Below are positions 17,890 to 27,500 of a stretch of 34,155 nt of DNA, piece by piece. Source of the stretch: Gammaproteobacteria bacterium. Its GTDB lineage: Bacteria; Pseudomonadota; Gammaproteobacteria; Natronospirales; REEB76. The stretch lies in contig JAGXAZ010000006.1 of NCBI GenBank assembly GCA_018971365.1, positions 1 through 34,155 of the forward strand, read 5' to 3'. The notes under the pieces were generated by a model. The model saw only the letters and a list, made by a program, of their open reading frames with translations, had not been told where the DNA came from and ran no database searches. Within the stretch, counting starts at the first letter, position 1. Each line of letters begins with the position of its first letter. The translations under genes were made by a program, and so were the position numbers.

Positions 17890-18357
17890 ATGCGCATCCG
17901 CCAGCAGTCATACGGTTTCACCCTCATCGAAGTCATGGTGGTGGTGGTCATTCTCGGGATTTTAGCCTCCATTATCGTGCCTAAAATCATGAACAAGCCG
18001 GACGAAGCGCGCGTCGTCAAGGCCAAGCAGGATATCCGGGCCATCCAGTCCGCGCTGGAAATGTACAAGCTGGACAATTTTGTCTATCCCACTACCGATC
18101 AAGGCCTGCAGGCGCTCGTGACCAAGCCGACTACGGATCCGGTTCCCCCTCACTGGAAGCAGTACCTGGATCGCCTGCCGATAGACCCTTGGGACTACCC
18201 CTATCAGTATCTAAACCCGGGGGTGCATGGGCCGATCGACATCTGGTCCTACGGGCCGAAGGGCCCCTCCGGGGGCAGCTCTGACGCCGGTGCGATCGGC
18301 AACTGGAACCTGGAAGGCAGTAGCACGGGTACAGGCAGCGGCACCAGCGGCCATTGA
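17890..18357 (+). CDS. gspG: Type II secretion major pseudopilin GspG
   Basis: Prepilin site YGFTLIEVMVVVVILGILASIIVPKIM; DEARVVKAKQDIRAIQSALEMYKLDNFVYPTTDQGLQALV; DPWDYPYQYLNPG. Confidence 0.96.
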   Translation: MRIRQQSYGFTLIEVMVVVVILGILASIIVPKIMNKPDEARVVKAKQDIRAIQSALEMYKLDNFVYPTTDQGLQALVTKPTTDPVPPHWKQYLDRLPIDPWDYPYQYLNPGVHGPIDIWSYGPKGPSGGSSDAGAIGNWNLEGSSTGTGSGTSGH

Positions 18358-18377
18358 GGCCGCGCTGCGAGTGCGGC

Positions 18378-18941
18378 ATGGCGACAGCACATATCCGCGG
18401 GTTCACTCTGGTCGAAGTGCTGGTAGTGCTGGTCATTATCAGTATCGTGACCGCAGTTGGGATACTTTCGTTGGCATCGCTGGGGGCGAATCCGGCCGCG
18501 GAAAGTGCCGCGCAGAAACTCGCCGCGATTACCGATCTGGTTGCCCAGCAGGCCGTTATGCGCGGACAGCAATACGGCCTGCGGATTTCGCCGCATGCCT
18601 ACGAGTTCCTGGCCTATGACGGAAGCAAATGGTCTCCGGTCAGCGATGACGAGCTGCTGCGCCGCCGGCAATTGGACAGCGGACTGATCCTGTCGCTGCA
18701 ACTGCAGGGAACCCCCATTCAATTGCCGGCCAGTAAACCCGTGAGTGACGATGTGCTGACGGACAACCAGACCGCTGATCAAACTGAAATCAAGCCGCAG
18801 ATACTGTTGCTCTCCAGCGGCGAACTTACGCCCTTCACCATCACCGTGCGCGGCGCCGACAACAACAACAGCTACCGCGTAACTGGTGACCTGCAACATG
18901 GCATCCGCTATGTCCCCCCGGATAACCATGATGCCGGCTGA
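18378..18941 (+). CDS. gspH: Type II secretion minor pseudopilin GspH
   Basis: MATAHIRGFTLVEVLVVLVIISIVTAVGILSL; order after gspG. Track ORF begins at 18354; start uncertain. Confidence 0.85.
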   Translation: MATAHIRGFTLVEVLVVLVIISIVTAVGILSLASLGANPAAESAAQKLAAITDLVAQQAVMRGQQYGLRISPHAYEFLAYDGSKWSPVSDDELLRRRQLDSGLILSLQLQGTPIQLPASKPVSDDVLTDNQTADQTEIKPQILLLSSGELTPFTITVRGADNNNSYRVTGDLQHGIRYVPPDNHDAG

Positions 18942-19386
18942 CGCACGTGCACCGGCAAGTTGTCGTGCCCGGGGTTTTACGCTGATCGAAGTACTGATTG
19001 CACTGGCGTTTCTGGCGCTCGCCATGAGCGCCATCATTGCCACGGTGGGGGTCAGCATCCGCGATGCGGGCGAACTGCGGGACAAGACCTTCGCCCACTG
19101 GGTGGCGATGAACGAAATGACCACGCTGCGCCTGGCGCCGGCCTGGCCGACCATCGGTACGCAGAAAGGCAATACCGAGATGGCGGGTCAGAAATGGAAT
19201 TGGCAAGCGATCGTCAGCACTTCGCAGGATCCGGATCTGCTGCGCGTGGATATTGACGTCAGCAACGTGCTGTCGCCGGACACGGTGAGCGCCAGTCTCG
19301 TGGGCTTCATTGGCCGGCCATTGCCGCAGGTGCCTGGCAGCATGCCGACACCACAAGGCAATCAAGGCGGGACGTCGGCACCGTGA
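18928..19386 (+). CDS. gspI: Type II secretion minor pseudopilin GspI
   Basis: RGFTLIEVLIALAFLALAMSAIIATVGVSIRDAGELRDKTFAHWVAMNEM; start chosen at ATG 18928. Confidence 0.88.
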   Translation: MMPADARAPASCRARGFTLIEVLIALAFLALAMSAIIATVGVSIRDAGELRDKTFAHWVAMNEMTTLRLAPAWPTIGTQKGNTEMAGQKWNWQAIVSTSQDPDLLRVDIDVSNVLSPDTVSASLVGFIGRPLPQVPGSMPTPQGNQGGTSAP

Positions 19387-19997
19387 ACAAGCACGCGTAC
19401 GGATTCACGCTCATAGAAATTCTGGTGGCCATGGTCATCGTCGCGGTGATCGGGGTGCTTGCCTATGGCGGACTGCATGGGCTGATTCGCGAGCGCGAGC
19501 GGACCGCAACCAGCATGCAGCGCCTGCGCCTGGTGCAGCAGGCCGTTACCATCATGACGCGCGATTTCAGCGAGCTCGAGCCGCGGCCGGTCCGCGACCC
19601 TCTGGGCGGGACGCCGCTCGCCGCCTTCCTGAGTACACCGCAAAATCAGCCGCCACTGATATTCACGCGCGGCGGATGGAGTAATCCGCTCGCCGATGTG
19701 CGCAGCACCGAGGAGCGCGTGGCGTACCAGCTGGATAATGACCAGTTGCTGCGCTTGTCCTGGCCGGAGCTGGATGTACCGGCACAAACCGAACCGGTCA
19801 GACAAGTTTTGCTTACCGATGTCACGCAATTTGACCTGCGCTTCATGGATAGCAGCGGCACGTGGCAGGACCAGTGGCCGCCGCTGAATGTGAACAGCGC
19901 GGCCTATCTCGCGCAGGTGCCACGGGCGGTGGAAATCGACGTCACACTCAAGGATCTGGGACGCATCACGCGCATTGTCGAGGTGGCGGCCCCGTGA
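19383..19997 (+). CDS. gspJ: Type II secretion minor pseudopilin GspJ
   Basis: YGFTLIEILVAMVIVAVIGVLAYGGLHGLIRERERT; GTG start overlapping gspI stop (GTGA). Confidence 0.88.
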   Translation: MNKHAYGFTLIEILVAMVIVAVIGVLAYGGLHGLIRERERTATSMQRLRLVQQAVTIMTRDFSELEPRPVRDPLGGTPLAAFLSTPQNQPPLIFTRGGWSNPLADVRSTEERVAYQLDNDQLLRLSWPELDVPAQTEPVRQVLLTDVTQFDLRFMDSSGTWQDQWPPLNVNSAAYLAQVPRAVEIDVTLKDLGRITRIVEVAAP

Positions 19998-20977
19998 GAA
20001 CGCGGGCGCATGCATTGGCAAACCAGCGCGGCGTGGCGCTGCTCATTGCGCTGGTGGTGGTGGCGATAGCCGCGACACTGTCTACCGGCATGATCTGGAC
20101 CCGCGAACTGGACATACGCCGCACTGCCAATATCACCCAAGGCGATCAGGCGATGGAATATGCACTCGGCGCCGAAGCCTGGGCGGAGCAGATACTGCGC
20201 CGCGATTACCAGTCCAACCCTGCGAATACCAATCTCACCCAGGACTGGGCCATGCAATTGCCACCGTTGCCGGTTCAGGGCGGCTCGGTTATCGGACATC
20301 TGCAGGACCTGCAAGGTTTATTCAACGTGAACAATCTGGCCAGCAGCAATGCCGCTCAGGCCGCAGCCGCGACGGCGCAGTTCCAGCGCCTGCTGACGGC
20401 GCTCAATCTGGATCCGGAAATCGCCACTGCGGTATTTGACTGGGTGAACGGCGGCAGTCAGCCGCATTTTCCCGGTGGCGCCAAGGATGAATACTATTCG
20501 CGCCTTAGCCCCCCATACCTGACTGCGGAACAGCCGATGACCAGCATCAGCGAATTGCTGCTGGTCAAAGGTGTCACGCCGCAGGTCTATGCGGCATTGC
20601 TGCCGTATGTGTGTGCCCTGCCCCTGCACGCTCCGGGTACCCTGTCGGGAACGCCGTTGACGCCGGTAGCCATCAACATCAATACCGCACCCGCACCGGT
20701 GCTTATGACATTGACCACTGGCATCAGCAGCGATCTCGCAGCCGGCGCGGTGCAGGCACGTGCCCAGCAGCCGTTTCAAAATGCAGCGCAACTCACTCAA
20801 CTGCTCGGGAACATTGCGATACCGGCCGGTGTGCCGGCACCCCAGACATTCAGCAACTGGTTCCGGCTGTCCACGCAGGTGACCATTGGCAGTGCACAGT
20901 TGACCATGTACAGTTTGCTGTACCGCACCGGAACCGGCGCGACCATTGCCGTGCGGCGCACCTTTGGAACTCTATGA
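19994..20977 (+). CDS. gspK: Type II secretion minor pseudopilin GspK
   Basis: GTG start overlapping gspJ stop; QRGVALLIALVVVAIAATLSTGMIWTRELDIRRTANI; GHLQDLQGLFNVNNL; ININTAPAPVLMTL. The track ORF start at 19862 is too long. Confidence 0.9.
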   Translation: MRTRAHALANQRGVALLIALVVVAIAATLSTGMIWTRELDIRRTANITQGDQAMEYALGAEAWAEQILRRDYQSNPANTNLTQDWAMQLPPLPVQGGSVIGHLQDLQGLFNVNNLASSNAAQAAAATAQFQRLLTALNLDPEIATAVFDWVNGGSQPHFPGGAKDEYYSRLSPPYLTAEQPMTSISELLLVKGVTPQVYAALLPYVCALPLHAPGTLSGTPLTPVAININTAPAPVLMTLTTGISSDLAAGAVQARAQQPFQNAAQLTQLLGNIAIPAGVPAPQTFSNWFRLSTQVTIGSAQLTMYSLLYRTGTGATIAVRRTFGTL

Positions 20978-22206
20978 GCGAAACCCTGGTATTGCGGATG
21001 CCGGAAGCCGGACGCCCTGCCACGTGGCTGGTGATGGATGCGTTCGGCAACCGCATGGGGCAGCCGGGCAGCGGCACCTTGGCGCAGGCCGCGATAATCG
21101 CCGACGGCAGGCGGGTGCGCGTGTGCGTGCCTGGCGCACAGACGCTGTTTCTGCATGCTGACCTGCCCACACGCAACAGCCACAAAATCCACCAGGGTCT
21201 GCCCTTCGCGCTGGAAGATCGGCTCGCCGAGGACATTGAAAACCTGCACTTCGCGGTAGGCGCACCCGACGCACGCGGCTACCCGACCGTCGTAGTCACC
21301 CGGGCGCACATGCAGGCGTGGCTTGACGAGCTCACGGCGGCCGGCGTGACAGCGGCGGAACTGGTTGTGGATGTGCTCGCCTTGCCGGTGCGCGAGCACA
21401 GCCTGGTCATGGTGGCCGATGGTGATCAGGTGCTGGTGCGTTTCCCGGACGGCAGCGGCATCGTGGCGGACCGGACTCTCGCCGCGCTGTTGATTCAGCG
21501 GCAACTTGCCAAACTGCCGGAATCACAGCACTGCACGCATGCCCTGGTGTATGCCACCGATGAGCCTGCGCAACAGGAAACCTCAGCGTTGCTCGCCGGC
21601 CTTGATCTCGAAATTGCCTACAGCCACCTGGGTTCGGGCGCGATTGGCCTGATGGGCGGAGGTGCACGTGCGCCGCAAGCCATCAATTTGCTGCAGGGAA
21701 TGTTTGCGCGTCGCGATGGCGCGGCGGGATATTGGCCACGCTGGCGCGTCGCGGCAGGACTGTTGGCAGCGCTGGTGGCCATACTGATCGTACAGCAGGG
21801 TGTGAGTGAGTTCAGATTGCGGCACGAGTCCGCGGCGCAGCAAGAACAGATTGCGTCACTCTTTCACCGTGCACTTCCCGATGTTACGCGCATGGTGGAG
21901 CCGCGCGTGCAGATGGAGCGGCGCCTCAGTCAGCTTACCGGAGGCAATGGTTCCGCGACCGGGTTGCTGCCGATGCTGGCGCAGGTTGGCGCGGCCCTGC
22001 AAGTGCAATCCGGCGTGCAATTGCAGGGATTCAGCTTTCATGGAAATGTCCTGCAACTGCAGGTCCAAGCCGGCAGCATGGACGCGCTGCACAGCCTGCA
22101 ATCGGCATTGGCGAATAACGCAGCACTCGAAGTGCAGCTGGATTCGGTCAGCAGTGCGGCTGGTCAGACTACGGGTCGTTTGACCCTGCACGGGCGCAAT
22201 CCATGA
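20974..22206 (+). CDS. gspL: Type II secretion inner-membrane platform protein GspL
   Basis: ATGA start overlapping gspK stop; HKIHQGLPFALEDRLAEDIENLHFAVG; single TM (WRVAAGLLAALVAILIVQQGV) followed by periplasmic domain. Confidence 0.87.
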   Translation: MSETLVLRMPEAGRPATWLVMDAFGNRMGQPGSGTLAQAAIIADGRRVRVCVPGAQTLFLHADLPTRNSHKIHQGLPFALEDRLAEDIENLHFAVGAPDARGYPTVVVTRAHMQAWLDELTAAGVTAAELVVDVLALPVREHSLVMVADGDQVLVRFPDGSGIVADRTLAALLIQRQLAKLPESQHCTHALVYATDEPAQQETSALLAGLDLEIAYSHLGSGAIGLMGGGARAPQAINLLQGMFARRDGAAGYWPRWRVAAGLLAALVAILIVQQGVSEFRLRHESAAQQEQIASLFHRALPDVTRMVEPRVQMERRLSQLTGGNGSATGLLPMLAQVGAALQVQSGVQLQGFSFHGNVLQLQVQAGSMDALHSLQSALANNAALEVQLDSVSSAAGQTTGRLTLHGRNP

Positions 22207-22703
22207 ATTCCCTGCAGCAACTGCGCCAATGGTTCATGTCATTGGATAAGCGCGAACGCCAGGTACTGGGAAGCGGCGCGGTGATTCTGGTGGTGTTTAT
22301 TGTTTACCTGGCCTTGGTTTCGCCCTATCTCGGCCATCGGCACGCATTGACCGCAGAAGTCAAGTCCCAGAGTGCGTTGCTTGCCTGGATGCGGCCCGTG
22401 GCCAGTCGCATTGAAGCCTCGCAGGGCAAGCCGCCTGCTGCGCTTCCGGGGGGATCCTTGCTCGGCGCGGTCAATGCAAGCATTGCAAGTGCCGGCTTGG
22501 CCGCAGCCCTGCAACAGGCGCAGCAGTCGGACGACGGCACGGTCAGGGCGCAGTTCAAGAGCGTGGATTTCGACCGCCTGGTGAACTGGCTCGCGGGATT
22601 GCAACGCACCTACGGCGTGGTCGCCAGCGATGTCACCGTGACACGTGCATCAGGACCGGGTCAGGTGGATGCCAGCATCAGGCTTGAGGATTCCGCTTCG
22701 TGA
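22203..22703 (+). CDS. gspM: Type II secretion protein GspM
   Basis: LQQLRQWFMSLDKRERQVLGSGAVILVVFIVYLALVSPYL; ATGA overlap with gspL. Confidence 0.87.
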   Translation: MNSLQQLRQWFMSLDKRERQVLGSGAVILVVFIVYLALVSPYLGHRHALTAEVKSQSALLAWMRPVASRIEASQGKPPAALPGGSLLGAVNASIASAGLAAALQQAQQSDDGTVRAQFKSVDFDRLVNWLAGLQRTYGVVASDVTVTRASGPGQVDASIRLEDSAS

Positions 22704-23446
22704 GTTGGCGCTTCGGTCGCTGGTGGCTGGCCGGCATCGTTGCGTATCTTGCATTTCTGCTGGCCACATTGCCGGCCGGCTATGTCGTCGGGTGGCTGCA
22801 CAAACGTGTGCCGGACCTCCAACTCGAGGGCGTGCATGGCAGCGTGTGGGCGGGATCCGCTCAGGACATCGCATGGCAAGGTCAATCCTGGGGTCTGTTG
22901 CGCTGGCGGTTTGACTGGGCGGCGTTGGCTACCGGCCATCCGGGCTTTTTCCTCGTTCTCAACGCCGCCGATCTGGCACTTCAAGCGCGGGTTGCAGGCA
23001 ACAGCCGCAATTTTCAGCTCGAGGATGTGGTCGGCCACCTCCCGGTCAATCAGTTGGCGCATTGGTTGCCGCTGCCCTCTGGAAGTGTTGCGGGTCAGAT
23101 CAATATAGGAATGCAGCGGCTGGTTTTGACCAATGCCCACCCCAGCGCAGCGGACGGCACGATCGACCTGACCAGCCTGAGTTTGAACTGGCCACAGCCA
23201 GTAGCCCTGGGAGACTACGAACTAAAGCTGCAAACCCAAGGTGAGAGCATACACGGAAGCCTGCTGGATACCTCCGGACCCCTGATGGTGCAGGGTAGCC
23301 TGCGAGTCACCGCGGATGGAAGCTATGACTTGACCGGTGTCGTGGTATCGCGTGATCCGGCCAATACGGCATTAAGCAACCTGTTGCACTACCTTCCGAG
23401 CAAGCAAGACGGGAAATATGCCTTCAACTTCAGCGGCAAGTGGTAA
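22700..23446 (+). CDS. gspN: Type II secretion protein GspN
   Basis: N-terminal TM, LPAGYVVGWLHKRVPDLQLEGVHGSVWAGSAQDI; GTGA overlap with gspM; position after gspM. Confidence 0.83.
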   Translation: MSWRFGRWWLAGIVAYLAFLLATLPAGYVVGWLHKRVPDLQLEGVHGSVWAGSAQDIAWQGQSWGLLRWRFDWAALATGHPGFFLVLNAADLALQARVAGNSRNFQLEDVVGHLPVNQLAHWLPLPSGSVAGQINIGMQRLVLTNAHPSAADGTIDLTSLSLNWPQPVALGDYELKLQTQGESIHGSLLDTSGPLMVQGSLRVTADGSYDLTGVVVSRDPANTALSNLLHYLPSKQDGKYAFNFSGKW

Positions 23447-23577
23447 AGAGGATATATCAATTCGTATGAATATCAGTGGCTTATAGAGATATACGAGATA
23501 AATGCTGATATTATTTGCCTACCACAGGCGGCATCGCCGAACGGTCTGGTCCGCTTGGCGCCGGGAGCACCCCGTCC

Positions 23578-26500
23578 ATGAAACCTGAAAATGCCATGCA
23601 CCTGTCCCCGGCCGGAGCGTTTCACGCTTTGACCGAGCAGTTGGCGGGCGTCACCGGCGAGGATTTCATCCGCGAAGTTGTGCGGCGTCTAGCATATGCA
23701 CTCGACGTCGAATACGCCTTTGTGAGCGTGCGCCAGCCGCCTGACAGTCTCAAATTGCGCATCGCCTCAGCCTGGCACGTTAACCGCGCGCAGTCAGGCA
23801 GTGAGTTCGCCGTGGAGGGGACGCCGGCGGCGCGCACGTTGGCAGAATCCGAGGTGTGGCACGAAGACGATGTTGCCAGCCTTTACCCCAAAGACCGGTG
23901 GCTGCGCAAACACGGCGTGCGCGCTTACTGTGCCGTGGCCATTCGTGATGTAGACGGTCACGCAATCGGGCACCTGGGCGTCATGTCGCGCCAGCCGCTG
24001 CAGGCGGACGCCGAATTGATCTCCGTTCTGCGCGCCCTGGCAATGCGCGCTGCGGCAGAATTGCGCCGCCAGCACCTGGAGGAAATTCAACGCTTGACTG
24101 CGGCAAAACTGGGCAGCCTGTTCCGCATGGCCGCGGACATCCTTGGTGCGGCCAGGCTGCAGGATTTCCAACTTACCGACATCAGCCCTTCCGTGGAACA
24201 CGTGCTTGGCTACAGCCCGGCGGCGTTGATCGGCCAAAGCCTGTTGCACACGGAGATGTTCGAAAATTCGCAACTCGGCAGTGCATTTTTTCAGGAGCTG
24301 AAGGCCGGTAGCCACATTGTGAACCGCAAAGTGGCCTTGCGCGCGAGTAACGGTTCGGTGCGGCACGCGCGGTTATCGGCGGAAGTCGGGGAATTCGGCG
24401 GCACGCGCCACATTCTTTTCAGCCTGGTGGACGTAACCGATTCGCAGGCGGCTCTCGGCCAGGTTCAAAACCTCAACGCCACGGTCGATGCACTGTTCAG
24501 CACTGCGCAAGATGCGATTTTCATCTGCAGCTATCCGTTGGCGAATCCCGCAGAGTGTAAATTTGTGCAGGTCAACGATCTTGCCTGTGAGTGGCTGGGC
24601 TACACGCGCAATGAACTGCTGCAATCCGCCTGCGCCGGGGTTTTCGAAATCAGTGACCTCAACAAGCTACAAGCCGGAGCGCAGCGCCAGCGGTCCAAGT
24701 CCGAGTCGATGCATTTCCGCAGCAAGTCTGGAAATGCACTTTCCTGCGAAGTACACGCCAGACTGTTTGGTGAAGGCAAGGAACGCGTGCTGTTGCTGCG
24801 CTGTCAGCACCGGGGGCAAAACGCCGAGTTCCTCGGTACCCAACGGGAACTCGAATACAACTATCAGGACTTTTTTGACAACGCCAGCGATGGCATTTAT
24901 CGATCCACCCCCGAGGGCCTGATCATCAGCGCCAACCCCGCACTGGCGCGCATTCTCGGCTACGACAATCCGCAGGAATTGGTTGCGGACAAGCTGAACA
25001 TTACCGCGCGGATTTATGCACACGCTGAGCAGCGCGCGGAACTTTTGCGGCGTATCGAAGAGCATGGACAGTATTCTGCGCAGGAATTCCAGATATTCCG
25101 GAAGGATGGCACGACGATCTGGGTGAGCGACAACTCACGCGCCGTAAAGGATGCGCGCGGGCACATCTTGTATTTCGAGGGCACCCTGCAGAATATCACC
25201 GGCCGCAAGCGCGCCGAGGAGGCGCTGCTGCGTTCGGAAGAAAAGTACCGGTTGTTGGTGGACATGAGCCAGGACGGCGTGTTTCTCAGTCAGGCCGGGA
25301 AACTCGTGTACGTGAACCGCGCGTTTGCTCAGATGCTTGGGCACCGCGCCGAAGATATGCACGGCATGCCGCTCAACGAGGTAATCGACTCGGCGAATGA
25401 CGGGTTGGCAGAAAAAATTGCCGCGGATTCCGTGGATGAGCATTATCTGGACCCGCACGAAATGCACTTGCGCGGCAGGCCTGGCATGCCGCGTATCACC
25501 GCGTCGGTGGCCGTGAGCCGGATTTTCTGGCGCGGTCGGCCCGCGGTTATGGGCACGGCGCGCGACGTCACCGAACGTAAAAAAGTCGAGCAGGATCTGG
25601 TGCACAGTGCCTACCACGATGCGCTCACGGGGCTGCCAAACCGCAGCTTTTTCATGGACCGCCTGCGCCAGGCCGTAGCCTCGAACAGTTCCGCCGGATC
25701 GACCCGATTCGCGCTGCTATTCCTCGATCTTGACCGCTTCAAACTGATAAACGACAGCCTGGGCCACAGTTTTGGGGATCGTCTGCTCACCGCCATCACC
25801 AAGCGCCTGCATACCTGCCTGCGCCCCGCGGATCTCATGGCCCGGTATGGCGGCGATGAATTCACGATCCTGCTCGAGCATATACAGGCCCTGGACGAAG
25901 CCACGGCGGTGGCGGAACGCATTCATGAGGAACTGGCGCGGGCCTTCAATGTCGGTGGCCGCGACGTGTTTACCACGGCCAGCATCGGCATCGTCACCAG
26001 CGCGCCCCACTATCGGCATCCGGATGAATTGCTGCGCGACGCGGATACCGCCATGTACCGCGCCAAAGCCGCCGGCAAGGCGGGTTACGTGGTTTTCGAC
26101 GACGCCATGCATCAGCATGTCAAGGCCAATCTCAAGCTTGAAACCGAGTTGCGCCACGCGTTGCAGCGCAATGAGTTCCGCGTGTATTTTCAACCGATCC
26201 TCGATCTTGCCAGCGGACGCCTCACCGGTTGCGAGGCTTTGGTGCGCTGGGTGCACCCCGAACGCGGCCTGGTGACACCCAGTCAATTTCTGGCGGTTGC
26301 CGAAGAAACCGGGCTGATTATTCCGCTTGGCTGGTGGGTAATTGAAACCGCGTGTGCGCACTTGTCCCAGTGGCGCAAGCGCCACAAGCATCTGGATGAC
26401 AAATTCACGGTGAGCGTGAACATTGCGAACCGCCAGTTTGCCCATTGGTTGTTGCCACAACGTGTGGCGCGCGTGCTGGACATGACCGGCATTCCCGCCA

Positions 26501-26916
26501 ATAGCCTGTGCCTGGAAATCACCGAGACGGTGTTCATGGATAACCCGGAGTTGGCTGCCGAAACCATCAGTCGCCTGCGCGCTATCGGGGTCAACTTGCA
26601 GATGGACGATTTCGGCACCGGCTATTCGTCTCTCAGTGCCTTGCGTACATTCAAGCTGGATACACTCAAGATTGACCGCTCATTCATCGCCGGCATAGAA
26701 AAGAATCGCAGTGATCGCGCGATCGTCCGCACCATCACCGTGCTGGCGGCTGACTTGGGGATGGATGTGGTTGCCGAAGGCATCGAAACCGCGAGACAGC
26801 TGGAACTCCTGCGCGCGCTCGGTTGCCGGCGCGGCCAGGGCTATTATTTCTCCAAGCCATTGGCTGTCAGTGAAGTGGACCGCTACCTGGCCGCATTGAA
26901 ACCACTCAACGCGTGA
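23578..26916 (+). CDS. GAF-PAS-GGDEF-EAL c-di-GMP signalling protein
   Basis: N-terminal GAF-like region, several PAS segments, GGDEF (ARYGGDEFTILLE), EAL (GCEALVRWVHP ... DDFGTGYSSL ... AEGIET ... GQGYYFSKPL). Track ORF begins at a TTG at 23515; ATG 23578 preferred. Confidence 0.93.
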   Translation: MKPENAMHLSPAGAFHALTEQLAGVTGEDFIREVVRRLAYALDVEYAFVSVRQPPDSLKLRIASAWHVNRAQSGSEFAVEGTPAARTLAESEVWHEDDVASLYPKDRWLRKHGVRAYCAVAIRDVDGHAIGHLGVMSRQPLQADAELISVLRALAMRAAAELRRQHLEEIQRLTAAKLGSLFRMAADILGAARLQDFQLTDISPSVEHVLGYSPAALIGQSLLHTEMFENSQLGSAFFQELKAGSHIVNRKVALRASNGSVRHARLSAEVGEFGGTRHILFSLVDVTDSQAALGQVQNLNATVDALFSTAQDAIFICSYPLANPAECKFVQVNDLACEWLGYTRNELLQSACAGVFEISDLNKLQAGAQRQRSKSESMHFRSKSGNALSCEVHARLFGEGKERVLLLRCQHRGQNAEFLGTQRELEYNYQDFFDNASDGIYRSTPEGLIISANPALARILGYDNPQELVADKLNITARIYAHAEQRAELLRRIEEHGQYSAQEFQIFRKDGTTIWVSDNSRAVKDARGHILYFEGTLQNITGRKRAEEALLRSEEKYRLLVDMSQDGVFLSQAGKLVYVNRAFAQMLGHRAEDMHGMPLNEVIDSANDGLAEKIAADSVDEHYLDPHEMHLRGRPGMPRITASVAVSRIFWRGRPAVMGTARDVTERKKVEQDLVHSAYHDALTGLPNRSFFMDRLRQAVASNSSAGSTRFALLFLDLDRFKLINDSLGHSFGDRLLTAITKRLHTCLRPADLMARYGGDEFTILLEHIQALDEATAVAERIHEELARAFNVGGRDVFTTASIGIVTSAPHYRHPDELLRDADTAMYRAKAAGKAGYVVFDDAMHQHVKANLKLETELRHALQRNEFRVYFQPILDLASGRLTGCEALVRWVHPERGLVTPSQFLAVAEETGLIIPLGWWVIETACAHLSQWRKRHKHLDDKFTVSVNIANRQFAHWLLPQRVARVLDMTGIPANSLCLEITETVFMDNPELAAETISRLRAIGVNLQMDDFGTGYSSLSALRTFKLDTLKIDRSFIAGIEKNRSDRAIVRTITVLAADLGMDVVAEGIETARQLELLRALGCRRGQGYYFSKPLAVSEVDRYLAALKPLNA

Positions 26917-26991
26917 ACGGGCCACATCGCTGCTAAGATGACTTGGCTGTGCACTGCCCGGATGCGGCGAAGTTTCCAGTGTTGGTGATTT

Positions 26992-27207
26992 CTATAAAAC
27001 CGTGGCTATGGCCAGCAGCCATTTTGGCCAGTGAACCCCTGCAATACCCATTGCGACCAACAGAATTACTACTACCAAGGCAAGCACAAAGATTATCTGC
27101 GTCAAACGCAGGGAACTGATACCTGCGTTATGCGAGGGATCAGGTTTCACGGATTGCAGGGGACAGGCGAATGCAGTACGGGAATTTGTTGTCCCGAACG
27201 GGTGCAT
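26992..27207 (-). CDS. Small hypothetical membrane protein
   Basis: 71-aa ORF with one clear TM (IIFVLALVVVILLVAMGIAGV). No family recognised. Confidence 0.35.
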   Translation of the reverse strand: MHPFGTTNSRTAFACPLQSVKPDPSHNAGISSLRLTQIIFVLALVVVILLVAMGIAGVHWPKWLLAIATVL

Positions 27208-27337
27208 GCCGGGTTATGCATGGTGCAGGCGCGCATGCGCTGTGGCGTGTATGCGTGCGCGCCCGGCGCTTTCGGCAGCACGGTGAGGGTGGTCGGATCT
27301 GGCCGCACGACGGCATGTTGAACGGCATAATTCAGGG

Positions 27338-27418
<81 letters not shown>

Positions 27419-27500
27419 CGTTTGAACCACATGTGAATTCACGCGACCGTGCCATGATAACCGATAGGCGCGCCCGATGCTTGGAAAATGCTTTGACGGT

